A stretch of DNA of 5,330 bases, from contig JAFUWM010000126.1 in NCBI GenBank assembly GCA_017483425.1, forward strand, positions 1-5,330, written 5' to 3'. Within the stretch, counting starts at the first letter, position 1. Every line of letters begins with the position of its first letter. Below are positions 1 through 5,330 of the stretch, piece after piece. The position numbers and the translations under genes are program-made. Below the pieces are notes generated by a model. That model was not told the origin of the DNA and did no database searches. It saw only the letters and a program-made list of their open reading frames with translations. Source of the DNA: Lachnospiraceae bacterium (GTDB lineage Bacteria; Bacillota; Clostridia; Lachnospirales; Lachnospiraceae).

Positions 1-12
1 TATATAATCCAT
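1..12 (-). CDS. 5' end of a divergent minus-strand gene, product unknown
   Basis: Read on the minus strand, an ATG at 12-10 opens the codons M-D-Y-I before the window ends. A purine-rich site CGGAG at 25-21 lies eight bases upstream of the ATG, an ideal ribosome binding site spacing, and a near-consensus promoter lies at 80-51. Promoter, ribosome binding site and ATG line up in order, which is why I call a gene from so few codons. The product cannot be identified from four residues. It is transcribed away from the zinc-ribbon gene at 142 and shares its control region. Confidence 0.55.
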
Positions 13-50
13 GTTTTTTTCTCCGTTATATATGAATTTCGTTAAAGTCA

Positions 51-80
51 TTTATATTCCAAATCCGGACGATCTGTCAA
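51..80 (-). promoter_or_regulatory. Sigma-A type promoter for the divergent minus-strand gene
   Basis: On the minus strand a perfect -35 box TTGACA (80-75) is followed after 18 bases by TATAAA (56-51), five of six matches to the -10 consensus. Transcription would begin near position 44, giving a leader of about 32 bases that carries the CGGAG ribosome binding site of the gene starting at position 12. This is among the best promoter matches in the window. Confidence 0.6.
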
Positions 81-95
81 TGTTGTTTGTGCAAT

Positions 96-124
96 GCAAT
101 TTTAAATTGCGTTTGTTTCGCAAT
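96..124. repeat. Two overlapping inverted repeats, possible operator between divergent genes
   Basis: GCAATTT (96-102) and AAATTGC (104-110) form a perfect 7-bp inverted repeat around a single base. The right arm overlaps a second one, ATTGCG (106-111) with CGCAAT (119-124), separated by seven bases. The GCAAT unit also occurs at 91-95. The sites lie upstream of the minus-strand -35 and cover the predicted -35 and spacer of the plus-strand gene at 142. A transcription factor could control one or both genes here; this function is inferred from position and symmetry only. Confidence 0.4.
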
Positions 125-135
125 ATTGATAAAAT
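107..135 (+). promoter_or_regulatory. Weak promoter candidate placing +1 at the ATG of the zinc-ribbon gene
   Basis: TAAAAT at 130-135 matches the -10 consensus at five of six positions. The best -35 at a 17-base spacing is TTGCGT (107-112), only the TTG part of which fits. A start seven bases after the -10 would fall at about 142, the first base of the start codon. A weak -35 overlapped by inverted repeats fits a regulated or activator-dependent promoter, but the assignment is tentative. Confidence 0.4.
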
Positions 136-141
136 ACACTC

Positions 142-573
142 ATGAGCATATATACATGTAAAAAATGCGGAAAACAATACGAATCTAATCGTCTTACCGA
201 CGGATACTGTGATGAATGCTCGGCGGAGTACCGTGATAAATACCATCAGGTAAGGGAATATCTCTGGCAGCATCCGGGGATCACTGCCAGTGAGATAGCA
301 AAAGCCTGCGACTGTAATATAGGTCAGGTAATGAAGTGGGTAAAGGAAGACCGGTTTATGCTCTCTGAGGATTCGAGAGTTTCTCTGTACTGTGAGATCT
401 GCGGTACCAAAATTCTGTCCGGTATATATTGTCCGTCATGCAGGGCGGAAGTCGAAAAGAGGGAAAAGGATGAGGCGAAAAATGCTCGCATCAGGCAGCA
501 TACCCAAAACATGCACGGCACATCGACAGAAAGATCAGGTCACGACGACGGTCAAATGCGCTTCCTGCATTAA
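142..573 (+). CDS. Double zinc-ribbon protein, YvyF-like (flagellar-operon protein family)
   Basis: This is a 143-residue cytoplasmic protein. Residues 1-26 form a zinc ribbon with C6-x2-C9 and C23-x2-C26. Residues 34-72 look like a helical, winged-helix-like segment (GITASEIAKACDCNIGQVMKW). A second ribbon has C84-x2-C87 and C97-x2-C100, followed by a charged tail from 101 to 143. Ribbon, helical domain, ribbon is the arrangement I associate with YvyF-type proteins encoded near late flagellar genes in Firmicutes; their molecular role is poorly defined, and regulation or nucleic acid binding is plausible. No flagellar gene is visible here. The start is well fixed: an in-frame TAA lies at 130-132 with no start codon between it and ATG 142, and the first cysteine is residue 6. 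No Shine-Dalgarno sequence precedes it. A generic zinc-ribbon regulator is the alternative. Confidence 0.8.
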   Translation: MSIYTCKKCGKQYESNRLTDGYCDECSAEYRDKYHQVREYLWQHPGITASEIAKACDCNIGQVMKWVKEDRFMLSEDSRVSLYCEICGTKILSGIYCPSCRAEVEKREKDEAKNARIRQHTQNMHGTSTERSGHDDGQMRFLH

Positions 574-582
574 TTAACAATG

Positions 583-606
583 GCATTATCACGGAATGAT
601 GCTTTT
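583..606 (+). terminator. Weak intrinsic terminator after the zinc-ribbon gene
   Basis: GCATTAT (583-589) pairs with ATGATGC (596-602) across a six-base loop, with one G-T pair, and is followed directly by TTTT then CT. It begins ten bases after the TAA stop, the usual place for a Rho-independent terminator. The stem is AT-rich and the T run short, so termination may be partial. Confidence 0.42.
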
Positions 607-823
607 CTGGAGACATTTTTCACTTCGGCATTCAACGATGAGAACCTCGGGCGAAAATATTAGAAGAGTGTAGGTATATTTTTGTCACATTTTGGGGATT
701 TCAAGAAATGGTGTAACATGTAAGAAAAACATATTTGATATTAATATAATAATCAATCTAATAATTAAATCGAAAATTCGTTATGATGACCGTCTGGGAT
801 TTTTATAAAGGGATGTGCTGGAG

Positions 824-845
824 CTATATTATATAAATAATATAG
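824..845. repeat. Perfect 9-bp inverted repeat, AT-rich
   Basis: CTATATTAT (824-832) and ATAATATAG (837-845) are exact reverse complements separated by ATAA. There is no T tract after it, so it does not look like a terminator. It lies just upstream of a TATAAT hexamer at 855-860, so an operator or cruciform-prone site is possible. In such AT-rich DNA some symmetry is expected by chance, though nine exact pairs ending in C-G is notable. Confidence 0.5.
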
Positions 846-879
846 ACATATTTATATAATGACAGTAGTGTGCCGGAAG

Positions 880-894
880 CAAGGAGAATCCTTG
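880..894 (+). other. Small hairpin enclosing an AGGAG sequence
   Basis: CAAGGA (880-885) and TCCTTG (889-894) form a 6-bp stem with a GAA loop. The left arm and loop contain AAGGAG (881-886), a strong Shine-Dalgarno-like sequence, seven bases before a GTG at 894. No T run follows, so it is not an intrinsic terminator. Whether it is transcribed is unknown; the TATAAT at 855-860 would be in position to do so. Confidence 0.35.
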
Positions 895-954
895 TGATAT
901 TATCTTTTAATCTTATCCACAAAAACAACAAAGGTAACAAAATAAAAAATGGTA

Positions 955-989
955 TTAACTATATAGGGGAAAGTATGATATAGTATACT
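955..989 (+). promoter_or_regulatory. Promoter for the LysM/nucleotidase-like gene
   Basis: TTAACT (955-960) lies 18 bases before TATAGT (979-984). Two further -10-like hexamers overlap or abut it, TATGAT (974-979) and TATACT (984-989), each with five of six consensus matches. Initiation from TATAGT would begin near 991 and give a 30-base leader carrying the AGGA ribosome binding site at 1005-1008. The stacked -10 boxes make the exact start uncertain. Confidence 0.5.
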
Positions 990-1020
990 TGTCTTTGTGT
1001 TTGTAGGACATTATTTTATT

Positions 1021-2451
1021 ATGCTGAATTTTAGGAGCAGAAGAGCGAGGCTCATAAAAAAAGCGGTAGTATCGGCTGTGACGGCTGCCGCCATAATGGT
1101 AGGTACTGTAGCTTCGGCAGGAATATTGAAGCCGGCACTTGCAGATGATGAATATACTGCTGATATCCGTGATACTGTCGAGAAAGGTAAGCTAAGCGGT
1201 AAGACTGTAGTGCTTCATACTGGTGATGTGAACGGAGCCGTAGACGGGTATGCAAAGCTTTCTGCATTGAAGGACGATCTGGAGTCTGCCGGTGCTGAGG
1301 TTGTAATGGCTGATGCCGGAAATTATACACAGACGGGTGATGCCGAGAATGCTTTCAGAACCATAGACGGACTTATGCTTATGACATCCATGGGATATAC
1401 GGTCGCTACCGCGGGTGACGCTGAGTTTTCCGGAGGATATGAACCTTTCAGAAATGATATAAGCGGGGCAAAGTTCAGGCTTATTTTGGCGAATGTATAT
1501 AAGGATGATAAATCTGTACTGACCCCGAGTTATCTGTACAAGGCCGGTTCAGGATTAAAGATCGGTTTTTTGGGGCTGTCAGATCCGGGCAAGGTTGATG
1601 GCTTATCCGTGCTTTCCGGAAACGAGATGTATGACTGTGCTGCGACTGAGATTGACTCCCTTAAGAAAAGCGGAGCCGATCTTATAATTGGCCTTACGCA
1701 TATCGGGATCATGGATGCGGAAAAGCTTTATCAGAATGTTAAAGGCATTGATTTTATAATTGATGGCAACGCGAATGTTGCCGCTACCCAGGGGGCTGAA
1801 GGAGAGCCTGTCCAGACAGTGGGAGAGCGGTTTGCATATATAGGCGCTCTGGTCATAGATAAAGAAGGGAATATCAACGATCACTATCTTATATCCACAG
1901 ACAAGCTGGATTCTGATGCGGCGCTTCAGGAGATTACAGACCGCATTAAAGAACGTCTGGGATCATCCGTGGATATTGCTTCAGGTGATGAGATAGCAAA
2001 GATAATAGAGGAGTATGCGGAAGAAGCAGACGATAGTTCTGATGCTGCAGTTTCTGAAGATAAGAGCGCAGATAACAATAGCAAAGCAGAGAATACTGTC
2101 AGCAATGAGGACAGCGGCGATAAAGACAGCGAGGCTAATGCAGATGCAGAGATAAAAGATAATTCGGATATTGTTTCAGCAGATGAGAATAATTCGGATG
2201 CTGCTGCAGTAAAAGAAGTTTCTGAGACGGATGTAGAGACGACAGATACTGAGGGATCAGAAGATGCAGCTCTGTCTGTCGGTTCTGACGGGAAATACGA
2301 GGTAGTCAAAGGCGACTGCCTTTGGAAGATAGCGGAAAAACATCTTGGCGACGGAAGCCGCTGGGGTGAGATATATGAATTGAATTCGGATATAATATCT
2401 AATCCTTCACTTATTTACGTGGGACAGCAGCTTGTCCTGCCTCCGGGCTGA
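1021..2451 (+). CDS. Exported 5'-nucleotidase-like protein with degenerate active site and C-terminal LysM
   Basis: I start at ATG 1021 (476 residues), where AGGA at 1005-1008 precedes and a signal peptide begins: basic residues 5-14, hydrophobic core 15-36, likely cleavage after ALA at 39-41. An upstream in-frame GTG at 997 lacks a ribosome binding site. Residues 60-295 follow the N-terminal metallophosphoesterase domain of the UshA/5'-nucleotidase family, including HTGD, a DAG motif at 98-100, a KIGFLGL strand at 180-186, LTHIG at 225-229 and IDG at 247-249. Most metal-ligand and catalytic positions are changed, so hydrolytic activity is doubtful. The usual C-terminal substrate-binding domain is missing. 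Residues 330-422 are an acidic linker rich in Ser, Asp, Glu, Ala and Asn, and residues 425-474 are a LysM domain (VVKGDCLWKIA to LIYVGQQLVLP) expected to bind peptidoglycan. The protein should sit in the cell wall. Confidence 0.85.
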   Translation: MLNFRSRRARLIKKAVVSAVTAAAIMVGTVASAGILKPALADDEYTADIRDTVEKGKLSGKTVVLHTGDVNGAVDGYAKLSALKDDLESAGAEVVMADAGNYTQTGDAENAFRTIDGLMLMTSMGYTVATAGDAEFSGGYEPFRNDISGAKFRLILANVYKDDKSVLTPSYLYKAGSGLKIGFLGLSDPGKVDGLSVLSGNEMYDCAATEIDSLKKSGADLIIGLTHIGIMDAEKLYQNVKGIDFIIDGNANVAATQGAEGEPVQTVGERFAYIGALVIDKEGNINDHYLISTDKLDSDAALQEITDRIKERLGSSVDIASGDEIAKIIEEYAEEADDSSDAAVSEDKSADNNSKAENTVSNEDSGDKDSEANADAEIKDNSDIVSADENNSDAAAVKEVSETDVETTDTEGSEDAALSVGSDGKYEVVKGDCLWKIAEKHLGDGSRWGEIYELNSDIISNPSLIYVGQQLVLPPG

Positions 2452-2473
2452 TCTGTATATCCCGGGGTTTTGA
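2441..2473 (+). terminator. Candidate intrinsic terminator overlapping the stop codon of the LysM gene
   Basis: CTCCGGG (2441-2447) can pair with CCCGGGG (2461-2467) over a 13-base loop, with one G-T pair, and is followed by TTTTGATT. The left arm lies within the last codons and the loop holds the TGA stop at 2449-2451. The stem is GC-rich but the T run is short and the loop long, so read-through into nadE cannot be excluded. Confidence 0.42.
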
Positions 2474-2489
2474 TTCCCTGACATTCTTT

Positions 2490-2519
2490 ATGACACAACA
2501 AAATATGGTATGGTATAAT
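2490..2519 (+). promoter_or_regulatory. Strong extended -10 promoter for nadE
   Basis: A perfect TATAAT (2514-2519) is preceded by the extended -10 TG at 2511-2512, and ATGACA (2490-2495, five of six) lies 18 bases upstream. Transcription would begin around 2526 and give a leader of about 79 bases. This is the best plus-strand promoter in the window and suggests that nadE is transcribed independently of the LysM gene. Confidence 0.65.
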
Positions 2520-2525
2520 ACTACA

Positions 2526-2604
2526 AAGCGCGCAGGATGACAAAATTTGCGTGTGTCGTACAGATCCTGAATTGATCAGATAATGATATAAAAGGGGGAG
2601 CGTC
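2526..2604 (+). promoter_or_regulatory. nadE 5' leader with a possible long stem and a strong ribosome binding site
   Basis: CAGGAT (2533-2538) can pair with ATCCTG (2564-2569), and the adjoining GACA (2539-2542) with TGTC (2554-2557), leaving a six-base bulge on the 3' side. A competing short stem, CTGA (2567-2570) with TCAG (2576-2579), shares bases with the first. The ribosome binding site AAAGGGGGAG (2591-2600) lies outside both stems, a few bases before ATG 2605. It does not match any riboswitch that I can name; regulation is only a possibility. Confidence 0.35.
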
Positions 2605-4533
2605 ATGAGAGACGGTTTTGTTAAGGTTGCGGCAGTTACACCCGAGATACGGGTTGCGGATCCCGCGTATAACGCGGAAAAAGTGATCGAAGGCATAGAT
2701 GCGGCAGCAGCTAAGGGTGCAAAGATCATAGTATTTCCGGAAATGGTCATATCCGGTTATACCTGCGGGGATCTTTTGCAGCAGCACTCTTTGATAGATG
2801 CCTGCAAAGCAGAGCTCAAGCGGGTTGCAGAGTATACATCCGGGTTAGACGCGCTTATATTTGTCGGAGCGCCGTATTATTTCAGAGACAAACTCTACAG
2901 TGTCGCGGCGGCACTGCACAGAGGCCTTTGCATAGGTATAGTTCCCAAAACATATATTCCGAATTATTCTGAATTCTACGAGGCAAGATACTTTTCCTCG
3001 GGGAATTCTGCGATTCTGACGACAGATTTCTTTGGAACGGGCATTCCTTTTGGAACTCATATAATATTTGAAAACGGAGAGACTCTCCCTGATTTAAAGA
3101 TCGCCTGCGAGATATGTGAGGATCTTTGGGGTCCGGCGCCTCCGTCTATTCTGCATACCATGGCTGGAGCAAATCTTATAGTAAATCTTTCGGCTTCGGA
3201 TGAGATAGTTGGAAAGGATGCATACAGGCGGCAGCTTGTAAGCCAGTCATCCGGCTCCGAGATAACAGCGTATATTTACACCTCGGCTGGAGCAGGGGAG
3301 TCAAGTCAGGACCTCGTATTCGGAGGACATGATATCATTGCGGAAAACGGCCAGATCCTTGCGGAATCAAAGCTTTTTACAGACGGAGTCATAACTGCGG
3401 ACATTGATGTGGAAAGACTGATGTCTGAGCGGAGAAAGAGAAATACTTTTACTGAAAATGTTTATGATGATTATGTGAGGGTTCCTTTTTTAATAAATGA
3501 AACTCTGGTTGACATAAAACGAAACATTGCTTCGCTTCCTTTTGTGCCTGCGGATGGTAGAGAACGAAAAGCCAGATGTGAAGAGATCGCTGACATACAG
3601 TCGATAGGACTGGCAAAAAGATTATCACATACAAGTTTACATAATGCCGTCATAGGTCTTTCCGGCGGACTGGATTCCACGCTGGCGCTTATGGTCACGG
3701 TAAGGGCTTTTGACCGGCTTGAGATCGCAAGAGACGGAATACACGCTGTCACTATGCCGGGGTTCGGCACGACAGACAGAACATATGATAACGCGGTAAG
3801 TCTTGCAAAAACACTGGGATGCTCTCTTTCGGAAATTGATATAAAAAGATCGGTGACACAGCACATGTCAGATATAGGGGCTGATATAAACGTGCATGAT
3901 GTCACATATGAAAACGCGCAGGCAAGAGAGAGAACGCAGATCCTTATGGATGTGGCAAATAAGCTGTCTGCTCTTGTGATCGGCACCGGGGATATGTCTG
4001 AGCTCGCGCTGGGATGGGCCACATACAACGGGGATCATATGTCCATGTATGGGGTCAATGCCGGAGTACCAAAGACATTGGTAAGACATCTGGTTTCATA
4101 TTTTGCGGATGAGGCGAATATTCAGGGAAATGAAAAACTGTGCGAGGTGCTGAGGGATATACTGGATACTCCTGTGTCACCGGAGCTTCTGCCGCCTGAG
4201 GATGGCAAGATAAGCCAGAAGACTGAGGATATAGTGGGGCCTTATGAGCTTCACGATTTTTTCCTGTATTATATGCTCAGATTCGGGTTCTCACCGTCAA
4301 AGATTTTCAGACTGGCAAGGCTTGCTCATAGTGAAAATTACGAACCTGATGTCATACTGAAATGGTTAAAGGTGTTTTATAAGAGGTTCTTTTCCCAGCA
4401 GTTCAAACGGTCATGCCTTCCTGACGGACCTAAGGTCGGAACTGTGGCGGTATCTCCCCGCGGAGATCTCAGGATGCCCTCGGACGCGTCTGCAGATCTC
4501 TGGCTGAAAGAGATCGAACAAATATCGATATGA
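2605..4533 (+). CDS. nadE: Glutamine-dependent NAD+ synthetase
   Basis: NadE makes NAD+ from nicotinic acid adenine dinucleotide, ATP and glutamine, the last step of both de novo and salvage routes, in the cytoplasm. The 642-residue protein has two domains. Residues 5 to about 275 are a nitrilase-type glutaminase with the Glu-Lys-Cys triad visible: E46 in FPEMVISGYT, K115 in VPKTYIPNY and C171 in CEICEDLW. It frees ammonia from glutamine. Residues about 325-600 are the ATP-pyrophosphatase synthetase, with the P-loop SGGLDS at 353-358, PGFGTTDRT at 385-393, ARERTQ at 440-445, IGTGDMSELALGW from 459 and DTPVSPEL at 521-528. Length and order match the long bacterial form, such as that of Mycobacterium tuberculosis. 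All key residues are intact, so it should be active and able to use glutamine. The ATG has a strong ribosome binding site. No convincing terminator follows. Confidence 0.97.
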   Translation: MRDGFVKVAAVTPEIRVADPAYNAEKVIEGIDAAAAKGAKIIVFPEMVISGYTCGDLLQQHSLIDACKAELKRVAEYTSGLDALIFVGAPYYFRDKLYSVAAALHRGLCIGIVPKTYIPNYSEFYEARYFSSGNSAILTTDFFGTGIPFGTHIIFENGETLPDLKIACEICEDLWGPAPPSILHTMAGANLIVNLSASDEIVGKDAYRRQLVSQSSGSEITAYIYTSAGAGESSQDLVFGGHDIIAENGQILAESKLFTDGVITADIDVERLMSERRKRNTFTENVYDDYVRVPFLINETLVDIKRNIASLPFVPADGRERKARCEEIADIQSIGLAKRLSHTSLHNAVIGLSGGLDSTLALMVTVRAFDRLEIARDGIHAVTMPGFGTTDRTYDNAVSLAKTLGCSLSEIDIKRSVTQHMSDIGADINVHDVTYENAQARERTQILMDVANKLSALVIGTGDMSELALGWATYNGDHMSMYGVNAGVPKTLVRHLVSYFADEANIQGNEKLCEVLRDILDTPVSPELLPPEDGKISQKTEDIVGPYELHDFFLYYMLRFGFSPSKIFRLARLAHSENYEPDVILKWLKVFYKRFFSQQFKRSCLPDGPKVGTVAVSPRGDLRMPSDASADLWLKEIEQISI

Positions 4534-4751
4534 TATATTACTGATATGCGCAGACGAGGTAATTAAATATTAGCATAATATACCGGCACTCAAAAATCTG
4601 CCGCCGCAAAGATAAAAGAGACAAGAGAAATAGAATATAAATACTATAATCATATTATTACAATATGTAATTTATAACAGTTCTTTTTCTCGAAAGCTGC
4701 CCGGAGCAGACACGGAAGAATTTGGTAAATAAATGAAGGGATCATAAGATT
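4534..4751. other. AT-rich intergenic region between nadE and the lipoprotein gene
   Basis: No gene is visible. An AT-only inverted repeat, ATATTA (4567-4572) with TAATAT (4576-4581), and a 5-bp stem, CGGCA (4584-4588) with TGCCG (4599-4603), lie downstream of nadE, but neither is followed by a T run, so neither is a clear terminator. The second half carries promoter-like elements and the ribosome binding site AAGGGA (4736-4741) of the next gene. Confidence 0.5.
4645..4671 (+). promoter_or_regulatory. Candidate -10 box and operator-like repeat upstream of the lipoprotein gene
   Basis: TATAAT at 4645-4650 is a perfect -10 hexamer, but no good -35 lies 16-19 bases upstream. Its predicted start, near 4657, coincides with a 6-bp inverted repeat: ATTACA (4657-4662) and TGTAAT (4666-4671) around ATA. 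A repeat at the start site could bind a repressor. A weaker -10-like TATAAC lies at 4673-4678. The leader to ATG 4752 would be about 95 bases. Confidence 0.3.
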
Positions 4752-5330
4752 ATGAAACGAAGATTTCTCAGAGGACTTTTGATGGTTTTCACAGGGCTAT
4801 CTATACTCACAGGATGCAGTGGTAACAGTACAGATACTGATGTAAAAATGGCGGATGCAGAGGATTCTGACGCATCAGTGTCCGCCGGTGAAAAAGAAGA
4901 CGACACGGAGAGTATGTTTAGTGAAAACGAGCTTTCATCGGATGATGTGGATTCACGGTCAGAGACACCCTTTGAAAGCGGGCTTTCAATTGGAACCGGA
5001 GATAAAGAATCCGCCGGAGACGATGGATGGCAGCAGGCGTATAGATCATACCTGAAAGAGAATCCCGCCGAGGACGGAGAGTATGCATATGCGCTGATCC
5101 ACGTGGATGACGATGATATTCCCGAGCTTGTCATAGATACAGGATATGAAGCCGGAGGATGCCGGATCCTTACATGGCATGACGGGGATCTTGATGTGCT
5201 CCAGACGTCCAGACTGTATTTTACATATATTGACAGGGAGAATCTGCTTGATAACAGCGACGGACATATGGGATATTATTATGATTACGTTTTTGAGATA
5301 GAAAACGGTAAATGGAGAGAGATTTTTGCA
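4752..5330 (+). CDS. Lipoprotein of unknown function, 3' end beyond the window
   Basis: The frame is open from ATG 4752 to the window end, 193 codons, with AAGGGA at 4736-4741 ten bases upstream. The N terminus is a lipoprotein signal: basic MKRRFLR, a short hydrophobic core and the lipobox L19-T-G-C22, so Cys22 should be lipidated and the protein anchored on the outer face of the membrane. Residues 24-92 are a disordered acidic stretch rich in Asp, Glu and Ser. A globular part starts at W93 and includes YAYALIHVDDDDIPELVID (about 112-130) followed by alternating strands and aromatic residues. The DDDDIPEL stretch at 119-126 recalls acidic loops such as those that hold calcium in some extracellular repeats, but I cannot name the family securely. 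Similar acidic-linker lipoproteins are common in Lachnospiraceae. I do not recognise a catalytic motif. Confidence 0.85.
   Translation, partial: MKRRFLRGLLMVFTGLSILTGCSGNSTDTDVKMADAEDSDASVSAGEKEDDTESMFSENELSSDDVDSRSETPFESGLSIGTGDKESAGDDGWQQAYRSYLKENPAEDGEYAYALIHVDDDDIPELVIDTGYEAGGCRILTWHDGDLDVLQTSRLYFTYIDRENLLDNSDGHMGYYYDYVFEIENGKWREIFA

Larger units (their letters stand above)
607..954. other. AT-rich intergenic stretch without a convincing gene
   Basis: No open reading frame with family-like content is visible on either strand. The stretch is AT-rich, particularly 720-775 and 822-860. It holds a perfect 9-bp inverted repeat at 824-845, a TATAAT hexamer at 855-860 with no good -35, and a small hairpin at 880-894. 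A 29-codon reading frame starting with GTG at 894 is discussed as a finding rather than called. It most likely serves as control or spacer DNA for the gene at 1021. Confidence 0.6.

Noticed and set aside
43..75. A possible flagellar sigma-D promoter (TAAA followed by CCG) upstream of the zinc-ribbon gene
   Set aside because: The spacing to CCGGACGAT is about 18 bases instead of about 15 and the -10 part does not match GCCGATAT.
580..663. A 27-codon plus-strand frame starting at ATG 580 just after the zinc-ribbon gene
   Set aside because: It has no ribosome binding site, and the hairpin and T run that look like a terminator lie inside it.
997..1020. GTG at 997 as an earlier start for the LysM/nucleotidase-like gene
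   Set aside because: It sits only a few bases after the predicted transcription start, has no Shine-Dalgarno sequence, and would add uncharged residues before the basic start of a typical signal peptide; ATG 1021 fits better.
1926..2309. Minus-strand Ser/Ala-rich frame within the LysM gene
   Set aside because: It is the antisense shadow of the acidic linker and has no start signals.
3471..4028. 185-codon minus-strand frame within nadE
   Set aside because: The plus-strand NAD synthetase motifs (P-loop and others) occupy this stretch, so it is an antisense shadow.
4584..4603. Stem CGGCA/TGCCG after nadE as its terminator
   Set aside because: The stem is only five pairs and is followed by an A-rich sequence rather than a T run on the plus strand.
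4742..5134. Long minus-strand frame opposite the lipoprotein gene
   Set aside because: Its Ser-rich product mirrors the Asp/Glu/Ser codons of the plus-strand acidic linker. The plus-strand frame has a ribosome binding site, signal peptide and lipobox.

Overview
The window looks like chromosomal DNA of a low-to-mid GC anaerobic Firmicute, most likely a clostridial relative of the Lachnospiraceae. This is inferred from the heavy use of ATA, AGA and GAT codons, AT-rich intergenic DNA with recognisable sigma-A type promoters, a Gram-positive LysM surface protein, and a lipoprotein style common in that family. I see no mobile element, CRISPR array, rRNA or tRNA.

Layout. Positions 1-141 are a divergent promoter region. 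The first four codons of a minus-strand gene lie at 12-1, with a good ribosome binding site and a near-consensus promoter at 80-51. Facing it, at 142-573, is a small protein with two zinc ribbons around a helical domain, similar to the YvyF-type proteins found near flagellar operons. It has no Shine-Dalgarno sequence, and its predicted transcription start falls on its ATG. Two overlapping inverted repeats lie between the divergent genes. Positions 574-1020 are non-coding as far as I can tell: a weak terminator, an AT-rich stretch with two hairpins, and a promoter. Positions 1021-2451 encode an exported protein with a 5'-nucleotidase-type metallophosphoesterase fold, a long acidic linker and a C-terminal LysM domain. 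Most of its metal-binding and catalytic residues are replaced. Positions 2605-4533 encode glutamine-dependent NAD+ synthetase (NadE), with its own promoter and a structured leader. Positions 4752-5330 hold the 5' part of a lipoprotein gene that runs off the window.

The plus-strand genes look like separate transcription units rather than one operon, since promoter-like sequences precede each and gaps are 150-450 bases. NadE makes NAD+ in the cytoplasm, while the LysM protein and the lipoprotein act outside the membrane. The 5'-nucleotidase family includes enzymes that degrade extracellular NAD and nucleotides, so the neighbour of nadE could have descended from a salvage enzyme, but its pocket suggests a binding or structural role. 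The most notable observations are the degenerate nucleotidase, the apparently leaderless zinc-ribbon gene, and its shared control region with the divergent gene.
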